Assembly (NCBI GenBank): GCA_002469545.1
Contig: DKMK01000088.1
Span: 1 to 6,020, forward strand
DNA length: 6,020 bases
Origin: Rhodobacterales bacterium UBA7416
Lineage (GTDB): Bacteria > Pseudomonadota > Alphaproteobacteria > Rhodobacterales > Rhodobacteraceae
Direction of reading: 5' to 3'
Part shown: positions 1 to 5,920 of the stretch, in pieces
Layout: each line of letters begins with the position of its first letter
Position numbering within the stretch: the first letter of the stretch is position 1
Made by a program: the position numbers and the translations under genes
Notes under the pieces: model-generated
Told to the model about the DNA's origin: nothing
Databases searched by the model: none
What the model saw: the letters and a program-made list of their open reading frames with translations, nothing else

Positions 1-460
1 AGAGTTTGGTGGCTGTCATCCGAACTCAGCAATGCAGATATTCTGACTCTTTTGAGTTTCGTCTTCTCAAAGCGTGCCCCAAGTCAACAACGAGTGTCGA
101 TAACACATATTTCCAATAAATGTAGGATTGAGCTTCAATTGCGTTAACTTCAATAAAGCTAAATTCTTTGTGCCCAATCGCATCAAACCAAAAAATTTTT
201 CTGAATATAAATAAAACTGACCATAATAGTTACATTATACAAGCTCGTTCTGCCGAAGTTCCAAAAGGTAAAAACGTTACTTAGATACGCCATCCCTTTT
301 TTTGAGCGCTCCTTTCCAGTTTTAAATCAGGACTGCTAACGCGCTGTAATGAACGTGCTGGGCGCCAAATGAAAAATTCATGCCTTCAATAATTGATACA
401 CTATTGATTTACCCGCGTTTGAATGTTAGCCAAGGCGCAAAGAAGATGACGGAGCGAACA

Positions 461-488
461 TTCACCTGTCCAAATTGCAGCATATAAA
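461..488 (+). promoter_or_regulatory. possible promoter of the TRAP operon
   Basis: TTCACC at 461-466 and TATAAA at 483-488 are separated by 16 bases and resemble a sigma-70 type -35/-10 pair (4 of 6 and 5 of 6 matches to consensus). Transcription would begin near 495, inside the perfect palindrome at 495-507, as expected for a repressed promoter. The resulting leader before dctQ would be about 245 bases. Alphaproteobacterial promoters are poorly predicted by eye, so this is a candidate only. Confidence 0.25.
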
Positions 489-494
489 AAAATT

Positions 495-507
495 GAACAC
501 CGTGTTC
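495..507. promoter_or_regulatory. operator-like perfect palindrome GAACACCGTGTTC
   Basis: Two 6-base arms, GAACAC and GTGTTC, are exact reverse complements around a single central C. Such short symmetric sites are typical for dimeric helix-turn-helix regulators, and TRAP operons are often controlled by GntR, LacI or IclR family proteins. No regulator gene is in the window, so the binding protein is unknown. It lies at the predicted transcription start of the candidate promoter at 461-488. Confidence 0.35.
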
Positions 508-570
508 GGCATGTTGATTTTGATGGTGAAAAATAGATGCTTGGTTGCAAATTTAAATTTTGGCTAGAAA

Positions 571-741
571 ATGAACGACAACATTATCTTAACATCCAAG
601 CGCAACAATAACTGCGGAGCGCTAAACGCAGCTTATGCAGCACAACGCGCGCGTTTTATCTCGGCAAAAGCCGAGTCACGACATAAAAGCGAAGCCTCAC
701 AAAGCGCGCCTCGGTCGACTGTGGACGGGAAAATAATGTAA
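571..741 (+). CDS. doubtful 56-residue leader ORF overlapping dctQ start
   Basis: The frame begins MNDNIILTSKR and ends GKIM. Its stop TAA shares its last A with the ATG of dctQ (TAATG at 739-743), the same arrangement as at the dctQ/dctM junction, which would allow translational coupling. Against it, there is no good Shine-Dalgarno sequence before 571, the product matches no family I know, and it is rich in Ser, Ala, Asn and Arg with no hydrophobic core. It also spans a 12-bp palindrome and a hairpin that look regulatory. It could be a leader peptide, but chance is more likely. Confidence 0.15.
   Translation: MNDNIILTSKRNNNCGALNAAYAAQRARFISAKAESRHKSEASQSAPRSTVDGKIM
644..655. repeat. 12-bp perfect palindrome AACGCGCGCGTT
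   Basis: This self-complementary, purely CG-alternating core stands out in an AT-rich leader 86 bases before dctQ. It could be a protein binding site or, in RNA, part of a larger fold with the hairpin that follows at 660-675. Function is not known. Confidence 0.35.
660..675 (+). promoter_or_regulatory. short hairpin in the dctQ leader
   Basis: CTCGGC and GCCGAG form a perfect 6-bp stem with an AAAA loop. No T-run follows, so it is not an intrinsic terminator. A second CTCGG at 710-714, close to the dctQ ribosome site, could pair with the same CCGAG (671-675) and compete with the first stem. This would suit leader control or RNA stability, but it is only an inference from base pairing. Confidence 0.25.
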
Positions 742-1328
742 TGCATGCGCTGTTAACCCTTCTCAAACCATTGCAAATTTTCAATGATATCTGCGGCTGG
801 TTTGGGCGTTGGATCTCAGTCATCGCCTTGGCGCTTATGGTCCTTATAATTTTACTGCAGGTTTTCTGCCGCTATGCGCTGAACAATGCCCTGCCCTGGC
901 CCGATGAAGCGGCACGGTTTCTTATGCTATGGCTCACTGGCTTGATGGCGCCAATTGCGCTGCGTCAGGGTGGATTTGTTGCGATTGAAACGCTGACGCA
1001 ATTTTTGCCCCGCCGGGGCGTTACCTTATTAACGCTGTTTCTGTTTACAGTGTCTCTTATGGTGCTTTGCGTTGCCGTAAAATTGGGGTGGAAACACGTT
1101 AATTCTGGATGGCTGTTTGCCAGCGCCTCTTTAAAGCTTCCGCTGCAGCTGATCGGTTTGAAAGCCGTTAAACTCAAATTGGCGTGGATGTATTTATCAC
1201 TTTTTGTGGGGGCCGTTTTAATGATTTTTGCTACGGTCGAGTTAATTATCCGCCAAATTATCACCCTCGGGGGAGAGCATCGCCATTTACGAGATATTCC
1301 TATTCTTGACAGCGAAAGTGCGCAATAA
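741..1328 (+). CDS. dctQ: TRAP transporter small membrane subunit (DctQ family)
   Basis: This is the small integral membrane subunit of a tripartite ATP-independent periplasmic (TRAP) transporter. It pairs with the large subunit DctM in the inner membrane and helps dock the substrate-loaded DctP. The 195-residue product is of normal family length. It has four hydrophobic segments at about 24-46, 57-75, 93-115 and 148-171. The family signature is visible as FCRYALNNALPWPDEAARF (42-60), followed by WLTGLMAPIALRQGGFVAIE. The ATG at 741 places the basic and aromatic N-terminus before the first helix; GGGA at 727-730 is a weak, slightly distant ribosome site. The stop overlaps the dctM start by one base (TAATG), indicating coupled translation. 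Family assignment is firm; substrate is unknown. Confidence 0.95.
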   Translation: MHALLTLLKPLQIFNDICGWFGRWISVIALALMVLIILLQVFCRYALNNALPWPDEAARFLMLWLTGLMAPIALRQGGFVAIETLTQFLPRRGVTLLTLFLFTVSLMVLCVAVKLGWKHVNSGWLFASASLKLPLQLIGLKAVKLKLAWMYLSLFVGAVLMIFATVELIIRQIITLGGEHRHLRDIPILDSESAQ

Positions 1329-2617
1329 TGCTGATGTGGTTCCTACCCCTGTTTCTGGTGTTTTTGGTGATTGGTCTACCGGTGTTTTTCGGGCTTTTGG
1401 CGGCGCCCGGGCTTTTGTTATGGCTCAACGGTCAAGAACGTGACATCGCCCTCTTATATCGCAACGTTTACAATGGAATGGACAGCTTTCCGCTGATGGC
1501 CATTCCATTTTTTATGCTGGCGGGCGAATTGATGAACCGGGGTGGAATCACAAGCCGTTTGGTGGAATTCGCTCAGGCAATTATGGGGCATCTGCGCGGT
1601 GGCCTTGCGCATGTGAATATTTTATCTTCAATGCTGTTTGCCGGCCTGTCCGGATCAGCCGTCGCGGACACTTCTGCGCTTGGCTCTATGCTGATCCCCG
1701 CGATGGAAAAACAAGGCTATACAAGGCGTTTTGCGGCCGCAATTACCGCCGCAAGTTCGGTTATTGGGCCCATTATCCCCCCCTCTGGCATCATGATTAT
1801 CTACGCCTATGTAATGGGCGAGAGCGTCGCCGCATTGTTCTTAGCGGGTATTGTGCCGGGGGTTATGGTCGGTGCAGGGCTGATGCTTATGGTAAAGGTC
1901 ATGGCCGACCGCTATGATTTTCCAGTTGCCAGCGCTAAATACAGTTGGCGCGCCCGCGGCCAAGCCAGCCTAAAAGCATTCTTTCCTTTGATGACGCCGG
2001 TGATCATCCTTGGCGGTATTCTAGGCGGGATATTTACCCCGACAGAAGCCGCGGCTGTTGCGGTAGGGTATGCAACTTTTATCGGCTTATTCGTTTTAAA
2101 ATCACTGAAACTGCAGGATTTACCTCAAGTTCTTACAAAAGCGGCGATGACTTCTTCGGTTGTATTATTGCTGGTTGGCGCGGCAATGGCGTTTAAAACG
2201 GTCGTTAGCCTGAGCCATGCTCCAGAAACCCTTGCAGCGTTTATATTGTCGCTTTCGGAAAACCCGCTGATTTTACTTTTTCTGATCAATATCTTGCTGT
2301 TCATTGTTGGAATGTTCTTAGACGCTGGGCCGGCAATCATTATTTTAGGGCCAATCTTGGGACCAATTTTCATCAGTATGGGCGTTGACCCAGTTCATTT
2401 TGCAATCATAATGAGCGTAAATTTAACGGTTGGGCTGGCAACGCCACCGATGGGCTTGGTGCTGTTTGTGGCCTCCTCTGTATCAGGAGAGAGAGTCGAT
2501 AGTATCGCCCGCGCAATCATTCCATTTCTTTTGGTTGAAATATTTGTGATCTTCTTAATCACCTATATTCCAGCCATTTCCATGACGATCCCACGTCTTA
2601 CCGGGTTCGTAAACTAA
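1328..2617 (+). CDS. dctM: TRAP transporter large membrane subunit (DctM family)
   Basis: This is the transport-channel subunit of the TRAP system, a member of the ion transporter superfamily that couples sodium entry to solute import. The 429-residue length matches the family, and the protein is hydrophobic throughout with about a dozen membrane segments or re-entrant hairpins. Hallmark stretches are SGSAVADTSALGSMLIPAM (108-126), the GPIIPPSGIMIIYAY segment (147-161), GGILGGIFTPTEAAAVAV (229-246) and NLTVGLATPPMGLVLF (365-380). The PPSG and TPTE stretches and the VGLATPPMG repeat-like counterpart belong to the two inverted structural halves that carry the sodium and substrate sites in characterised homologues. 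Its ATG overlaps the dctQ stop, and the preceding ribosome site is weak, so expression probably depends on translation of dctQ. The reading frame is intact. Specificity cannot be deduced. Confidence 0.96.
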   Translation: MLMWFLPLFLVFLVIGLPVFFGLLAAPGLLLWLNGQERDIALLYRNVYNGMDSFPLMAIPFFMLAGELMNRGGITSRLVEFAQAIMGHLRGGLAHVNILSSMLFAGLSGSAVADTSALGSMLIPAMEKQGYTRRFAAAITAASSVIGPIIPPSGIMIIYAYVMGESVAALFLAGIVPGVMVGAGLMLMVKVMADRYDFPVASAKYSWRARGQASLKAFFPLMTPVIILGGILGGIFTPTEAAAVAVGYATFIGLFVLKSLKLQDLPQVLTKAAMTSSVVLLLVGAAMAFKTVVSLSHAPETLAAFILSLSENPLILLFLINILLFIVGMFLDAGPAIIILGPILGPIFISMGVDPVHFAIIMSVNLTVGLATPPMGLVLFVASSVSGERVDSIARAIIPFLLVEIFVIFLITYIPAISMTIPRLTGFVN

Positions 2618-2636
2618 CCTTAACTGCAATATCTCT

Positions 2637-2644
2637 AGGGAGGA
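2637..2644 (+). promoter_or_regulatory. strong Shine-Dalgarno sequence of dctP
   Basis: AGGGAGGA lies 4 bases before the ATG at 2649 and is by far the best ribosome site in the operon. The 31-base gap after dctM has no terminator, so dctP is probably on the same transcript but translated independently and at a higher rate. That agrees with the need for excess binding protein over membrane subunits. Confidence 0.8.
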
Positions 2645-2648
2645 AAAC

Positions 2649-3707
2649 ATGCTAAAAGGTACTATCAAGTCGCTGACGCTTGCAGCGATGCTAACCACAG
2701 GGGCGGTGGCTGCCAATGCCGCAGATTACACAATCCGAGCCACAGCCAACTCGAATGAGAACGATGAAGACTATGATGGTCTTGTTGTGTTCAAAAACTA
2801 TGTTGAAAGCGCTTCAAACGGCGCGATCGAAGTTGAATTATTCATCGGCACGCAGCTATGTTCAAAAGGCGCGGAATGCTTGCAAGGTGTGGCCGATGGT
2901 TCAATCGATGTGTATATTTCGACATCAGGCGGCGCGGCCGGTATCTTCCCATATGTGCAAGTTCTGGACCTGCCTTATTTGATGGCGGATGATCGCGTTG
3001 CTGAGCACGTTCTTTCCGGTGATTTTACTCGCACAGTGCGCAAAATGGCGCTTGAAAACTCTGGCGATAAAATCCGTTTGATGACAATCGGGAATACCGG
3101 CGGATGGCGCAACTTCGCGAATACAAAACGCCGCGTTCAAAACCCAGATGACATGGCCGGTTTGAAAATTCGTACCGTTGTTGCAGATCTTCCGCAAGAA
3201 CTCGTAAAAGCGCTTGGCGCCTCTCCTACGCCGATCCCATGGCCTGAACTGTTCACATCGTTTCAAACCGGTGTGGTGGAAGGGTCTAAAAACGGCATCA
3301 CCGATATCATGGGGATGAAATTCCCAGATGCAGGCCTGAAATATGTGACTTTGGACGGCCATGCCTATATGGGCGCTTTGTGGTGGATGTCAAATGACAC
3401 ATTCATGTCAATGCCAGCAGAAATGCGTACGATCGTTGCCGATGGTTTCTCACAATTGCAACAGGCCACCTTCGCTTCACCAAAGCGTAAATCAATTCAA
3501 GCCTATGCCGATTTTGTAGCTGGTGGCGGAGACCTTTACGTGCCGACACCTGAAGAAAAAGCAGCGTTCAAATCAGCTGCAGCGCCCGTTTATGATTGGT
3601 TCAAAGCCAATGTAGATGGAGGCGAAGAAGTGTTTAATGCACTGACGTCAGCGGTTGCCGCCGCAGAGGCCGATATTTCCGCCGGTCGCGCAGCGGATAT
3701 TCAATAA
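2649..3707 (+). CDS. dctP: TRAP transporter periplasmic solute-binding protein (DctP family)
   Basis: This protein captures the solute in the periplasm and delivers it to the DctQM membrane complex. The first 24 residues are a Sec signal (MLKGTIK, hydrophobic core, then ANA) with probable cleavage before ADYTIRA. The 352-residue length is usual. Family landmarks are VLDLPYL (105-111), GGWRNFANTKRRVQNPDDMAG (151-171, with Arg154), GLKIRT (171-176) and GASPTPIPWPELFTSFQTGVVEG (190-212). Arg175 in KIRT is at the position of the conserved arginine that binds the substrate carboxylate in TRAP binding proteins such as SiaP, and Asn215 lies in the segment holding another conserved contact. Cys71 and Cys77 flank a short loop and may form a disulfide. 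It is the last gene of the operon, closed by a hairpin at 3715-3748. A carboxylate ligand is likely, but its identity is unknown. Confidence 0.95.
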   Translation: MLKGTIKSLTLAAMLTTGAVAANAADYTIRATANSNENDEDYDGLVVFKNYVESASNGAIEVELFIGTQLCSKGAECLQGVADGSIDVYISTSGGAAGIFPYVQVLDLPYLMADDRVAEHVLSGDFTRTVRKMALENSGDKIRLMTIGNTGGWRNFANTKRRVQNPDDMAGLKIRTVVADLPQELVKALGASPTPIPWPELFTSFQTGVVEGSKNGITDIMGMKFPDAGLKYVTLDGHAYMGALWWMSNDTFMSMPAEMRTIVADGFSQLQQATFASPKRKSIQAYADFVAGGGDLYVPTPEEKAAFKSAAAPVYDWFKANVDGGEEVFNALTSAVAAAEADISAGRAADIQ

Positions 3708-3714
3708 AAACAAT

Positions 3715-3766
3715 GGGTCTGCGCAGCATGTGTCGCTGCGCAGATCCCACTTTCGTATCTTTCTGT
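3715..3766 (+). terminator. intrinsic terminator of the TRAP operon
   Basis: Starting 8 bases after the dctP stop, GGGTCTGCGCAGC (3715-3727) pairs with GCTGCGCAGATCCC (3735-3748) around a 7-base loop. The stem is 10 continuous pairs plus GGG/CCC across a one-base bulge. A T-rich but interrupted tract (TTTCGTATCTTTCTGT) follows. The strong GC stem right after the last operon gene makes termination likely, although the T-tract is imperfect. Confidence 0.75.
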
Positions 3767-3769
3767 CAA

Positions 3770-3786
3770 AAATGTTGAAAACATTT
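3770..3786. repeat. AT-rich inverted repeat AAATGTT/AACATTT
   Basis: Seven-base arms AAATGTT (3770-3776) and AACATTT (3780-3786) are perfect reverse complements around GAA. It lies between the two convergent terminator hairpins. On the minus strand it supplies the T-rich sequence after the SEL1-gene hairpin, so it may simply be part of that terminator. It is too weak to be a stable hairpin alone. Confidence 0.3.
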
Positions 3787-3831
3787 GCAAAGCTGGTTTG
3801 CATCCGTTCTTATCTGAACGGATATAACCAG
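3777..3831 (-). terminator. terminator overlapping the end of the SEL1-repeat gene
   Basis: On the plus strand CTGGTT (3793-3798) pairs with AACCAG (3826-3831), and ATCCGTTC (3802-3809) pairs with GAACGGAT (3816-3823). A small internal loop separates the two stems, and a 6-base loop TTATCT closes the hairpin. The minus-strand stop TAA is inside this loop (3812-3810), so one arm encodes the final residues of the protein. Past the hairpin, the minus strand reads CTTTGCAAATGTTTTC, a modest T-rich tract. The hairpin is certain as a sequence feature; termination activity is inferred. Confidence 0.55.
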
Positions 3832-4316
3832 ACCCGATAATCATCGATCAAAACATGCGCCTTCTCAATCTGCTCCTTCGTCATTTTTTTAACCACTTCC
3901 TCTTGGCTAATCATCGCATCCGGATCATTACCAATCGCAGAGAGCACATACCACATATAGGCACGGGTCAAATCAGGCGCGGGCATGCCAAGCCCCAGTT
4001 CATAATACCACGCGACACCAGATTGTGCGCCCGGATGGCCTTTCATTGCACTGCGCAAATACCAATCAAACGCGCGCTCAAAATCCTGCTCTACGCCCAA
4101 GCCCATCGCATACATTACGCCAATCAATTCTTCGGCCTCAGCATTGCCCGAACGGGCTGCCGGCCACAGCGCATGGCGCGCTTGTTCAAATTTCCCCGCC
4201 TCCATCAGATCTCTGGCAATTTCAAGCTCGGCCAAAGCGGGCCCAGCGCTGATCAACGCGGTTTGCAACGCCAAAACCTGCCCCATCCTCTTAAAAACCT
4301 GTTTAGTGCGATACAT
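3810..4316 (-). CDS. exported SEL1/TPR-like repeat protein
   Basis: The product is 168 residues. SEL1 repeats are helical-pair scaffolds that usually mediate protein-protein contacts. Residues 1-29 form a signal peptide (basic MYRTKQVFKRMG, hydrophobic stretch, GPALA before ELEIA), so the protein is probably periplasmic. After an ARDLMEAGKFEQARHAL helix pair come two SEL1-like units. The first is about 58-94, with AEELIGVMYAMGLGVEQDF and AFDWYLRSAMKGH. The second is about 95-130, with GVAWYYELGLGMP and AYMWYVLSAIGND. A charged, helical tail follows (EEVVKKMTKEQIEKA). I chose the ATG at 4316 because AAGGA lies 7 bases upstream and because this start creates the signal peptide; an upstream ATG at 4394 would add 26 residues overlapping the diheme gene. 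It is convergent with dctP and divergent from the diheme gene. The specific function is unknown. Confidence 0.85.
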   Translation of the reverse strand: MYRTKQVFKRMGQVLALQTALISAGPALAELEIARDLMEAGKFEQARHALWPAARSGNAEAEELIGVMYAMGLGVEQDFERAFDWYLRSAMKGHPGAQSGVAWYYELGLGMPAPDLTRAYMWYVLSAIGNDPDAMISQEEVVKKMTKEQIEKAHVLIDDYRVWLYPFR

Positions 4317-5615
4317 ATTTCTATCCTTGCTACTGCGTTGAGCAGCTCTGCCATATGGGCGGAAACGCTGACCCTTAACGAGGCGCAGTTTCATCCATTA
4401 GACCTACAAAAAGCAAGCATTGGCCGGCTTTTATTTTATGATAAAATTCTCTCTGGCAATCGTAACATTAGTTGCAGCACATGCCATCACCCTGACCATG
4501 GCGGTGGTGATGGGCTTAGCCTTGGCATTGGCGAAGGCGGTGTGGGGATAGGCCCTAAGCGCAGCGCTGGCACGGGCGATGATAAAATCAAAAAGCGCAT
4601 TCCACGCAATGCCACCGCGCTGTGGAATTTGGGGCATAAATCTATCAATATAGTCTTTCAAGACGGACGACTTGAAATCAGCGATATTTATGAAAATGGC
4701 TTTAACTCACCGGCTCAGGAATGGTTACCAGATGGGTTAAACACGGTTATTTCAGCGCAAGCAATTTTTCCGCTTGTGGCGCAATTTGAAATGGCTGGAA
4801 ACCCCAAAGAGAATGAAATTGCCGGCGCTGTGCATGACAGAATCGATGCGGCTTGGCCGATTTTGGCAAAACGCGTGCGCGTAATCCCAGCCTATGGTGA
4901 TATGTTCGTCAAAGCCTTTGATGATATCGACAGCCCAGAACAAATCACGATCGTGGAAATCGCCAAAGCCCTGGGAGATTTCATCAATCTTGAGTGGCAG
5001 AGTTTTGACAGCCCCTATGACGCATTCTTAACCTCGGGCAGGCCACTAGACCCGGCCAGCGAACGGGGCCGGCAATTGTTTTTTGGCAAGGCAGGCTGCG
5101 CAAATTGCCATAATGGCCCTTTACTGAGCGATCAGAAATTCTATGCGCTTGGTCTGCCCGCCTTTGGGCCCGGCCGCGCACGGCGCTGGGATCCAACCGC
5201 ACGCGATGTTGGACGTATGGGTGAAAGCGATGACCTGCGCGATGCCTATCGCTTCAAAACTCCGCGCTTACGCAATGTTGCCCTAACGGCGCCTTATGGT
5301 CATAACGGCGCCTACCCAACCTTAGAAGGGATCCTGCGCCATCATTTAGACCCGCAAGGTATGCGTGCGGCTTGGACGCGCGATATGGCCGCCCTACCCT
5401 CCGTGCCTTGGTTGGAGGATATTGATTTTGTTATCCAATCAGATCGCTATGAAATGGCGCGACAAGCTGCAAAAATTGATATTAAGCCCCGCCCACTAAC
5501 GGATAATCAAATCTCTGATATTGTGAAGTTTTTGCATAGCCTTACGGGGAAAACCGCCACTAAAAGCCGGTTGGGCAGCCCCGATTTTGTACCCAGCGGC
5601 CTGCCCGTTGATTAA
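4263..5615 (+). CDS. MauG/cytochrome c peroxidase-like diheme protein
   Basis: This is a periplasmic diheme c-type protein of the bacterial cytochrome c peroxidase/MauG family. Members reduce hydrogen peroxide or oxidise protein and small-molecule substrates. Numbered from a TTG at 4263 (450 residues), heme sites are CSTCH (71-75) and CANCH (279-283). Other family landmarks are RNATALWNLG (115-124), FQDGR (132-136) and TPRLRNVALTAPYGHNG (333-349). A C-terminal helix, NQISDIVKFLHSL (about 415-427), follows. Cleavage after AIWA (30-33) gives a mature protein starting ETLTL. The start is uncertain: no ATG or Shine-Dalgarno sequence lies in frame near the signal peptide. TTG 4263 overlaps the SEL1 gene by 54 bases, TTG 4338 cuts the signal, and GTG 4306 gives MRYIFLSLLLR in another frame, suggesting a possible indel. 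No mau genes are nearby, so a methylamine role is not supported. Confidence 0.85.
   Translation: MQRQNLPHPLKNLFSAIHISILATALSSSAIWAETLTLNEAQFHPLDLQKASIGRLLFYDKILSGNRNISCSTCHHPDHGGGDGLSLGIGEGGVGIGPKRSAGTGDDKIKKRIPRNATALWNLGHKSINIVFQDGRLEISDIYENGFNSPAQEWLPDGLNTVISAQAIFPLVAQFEMAGNPKENEIAGAVHDRIDAAWPILAKRVRVIPAYGDMFVKAFDDIDSPEQITIVEIAKALGDFINLEWQSFDSPYDAFLTSGRPLDPASERGRQLFFGKAGCANCHNGPLLSDQKFYALGLPAFGPGRARRWDPTARDVGRMGESDDLRDAYRFKTPRLRNVALTAPYGHNGAYPTLEGILRHHLDPQGMRAAWTRDMAALPSVPWLEDIDFVIQSDRYEMARQAAKIDIKPRPLTDNQISDIVKFLHSLTGKTATKSRLGSPDFVPSGLPVD
4324..4328 (-). promoter_or_regulatory. ribosome binding site that decides the SEL1 gene start
   Basis: The minus strand reads AAGGA followed by 7 bases and ATG at 4316. 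This supports the shorter start over the ATG at 4394, which has no comparable site. The site lies opposite the signal-peptide codons of the diheme gene, so the two 5' ends constrain each other. Confidence 0.65.
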
Positions 5616-5737
5616 ACGGATTTCAGGCGAATGGCTGGCGAAAATCATCCCTTGGTTTTTAATGCTTATTAAGCCTGCAAAGCGACTGCGCCAGAAACTT
5701 GAACGTGCCGGTGATCTGAGGCTTTTGCGGCGCAGAT

Positions 5738-5838
5738 GCGCGCTGGGTGCATTTATCAAAACTGATACAAATCAGTATTTTGCTCAAGGCTCTGCTCGTC
5801 CGAGGTTGGATACATGTAAAAACATTCACCCAGCGCGC
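5738..5838. repeat. 12-bp inverted repeat enclosing the small hairpin
   Basis: GCGCGCTGGGTG (5738-5749) and CACCCAGCGCGC (5827-5838) are perfect reverse complements 77 bases apart. The arms are GC-rich within a more AT-rich surround and enclose the ACTGAT hairpin, a CTCGTCCGAG mini-stem and a TACATGTA palindrome. In RNA this could be a multi-branched fold closed by a strong 12-bp stem. It could be a small RNA or a 3' untranslated structure; no family is recognised. Confidence 0.45.
5757..5781 (+). terminator. possible terminator downstream of the diheme gene
   Basis: ACTGAT (5761-5766) and ATCAGT (5771-5776) form a perfect 6-bp stem with an ACAA loop, followed by ATTTT and preceded by AAAA. 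It lies about 145 bases past the diheme stop and would read similarly from the other strand (ATCAGTTTTG). The stem is short and AT-rich, so termination would be weak. Confidence 0.35.
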
Positions 5839-5920
5839 CTGCCCAGCTGATCTGATTTGGACCCTCCCCTTTCAGGATATATCGTTCTCTAAAAAATATT
5901 TTACATATCAGCCAAAGAGC

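Larger units (their letters stand above)
1..570. other. AT-rich stretch with no convincing gene
   Basis: No frame on either strand gives a recognisable protein here. At the left edge two forward frames are open from the window border, one of 48 codons stopping at 145-147 and one of 38 codons stopping at 117-119. Either could be the tail of a gene that starts outside the window, but neither translation is recognisable and both could be chance. The stretch has many A/T runs, an 8-bp palindrome GAGCGCTC at 304-311, and two ATTGAT copies at 392-397 and 403-408, 11 bp apart (about one helical turn). Its likely role is the upstream regulatory region of the TRAP operon. Confidence 0.6.

Noticed and set aside
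1..147. Forward frame open from the left border, 48 codons then stop
   Set aside because: The translation is not recognisable, a second frame is open over nearly the same stretch, and there is no terminator after it; not enough to call a gene tail.
223..239. TATAAT on the minus strand near 234-239 as a divergent promoter
   Set aside because: No acceptable -35 element at 16-18 bases and no leftward gene in the window for it to serve.
446..487. Short frame MTERTFTCPNCSI with a zinc-ribbon-like CPNC, followed by CSAC in the same frame after two stops
   Set aside because: Only 13 codons, and several stops interrupt the rest. No recognisable remnant of a zinc-binding protein; chance is enough.
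3855..4262. Long N-terminal extension of the diheme reading frame (open from 3855, with ATGs at 3855, 4035 and 4173)
   Set aside because: It runs antisense through the whole SEL1 gene, has no peroxidase-like sequence, and would bury the secretion signal inside the protein. It is a shadow of the opposite strand.
4317..4394. Upstream start of the SEL1 gene at 4394
   Set aside because: It would place 26 residues ahead of a clear signal peptide, and there is no ribosome site, while AAGGA is correctly placed before 4316.
5496..5759. Minus-strand 87-residue frame at the end of the diheme gene
   Set aside because: Largely antisense to conserved C-terminal codons of the diheme gene and without a recognisable product or ribosome site.
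5587..5850. Forward 87-residue frame after the diheme gene
   Set aside because: TTG start inside the preceding gene, no ribosome site, basic low-information product, and it contains the hairpin and repeat structures.
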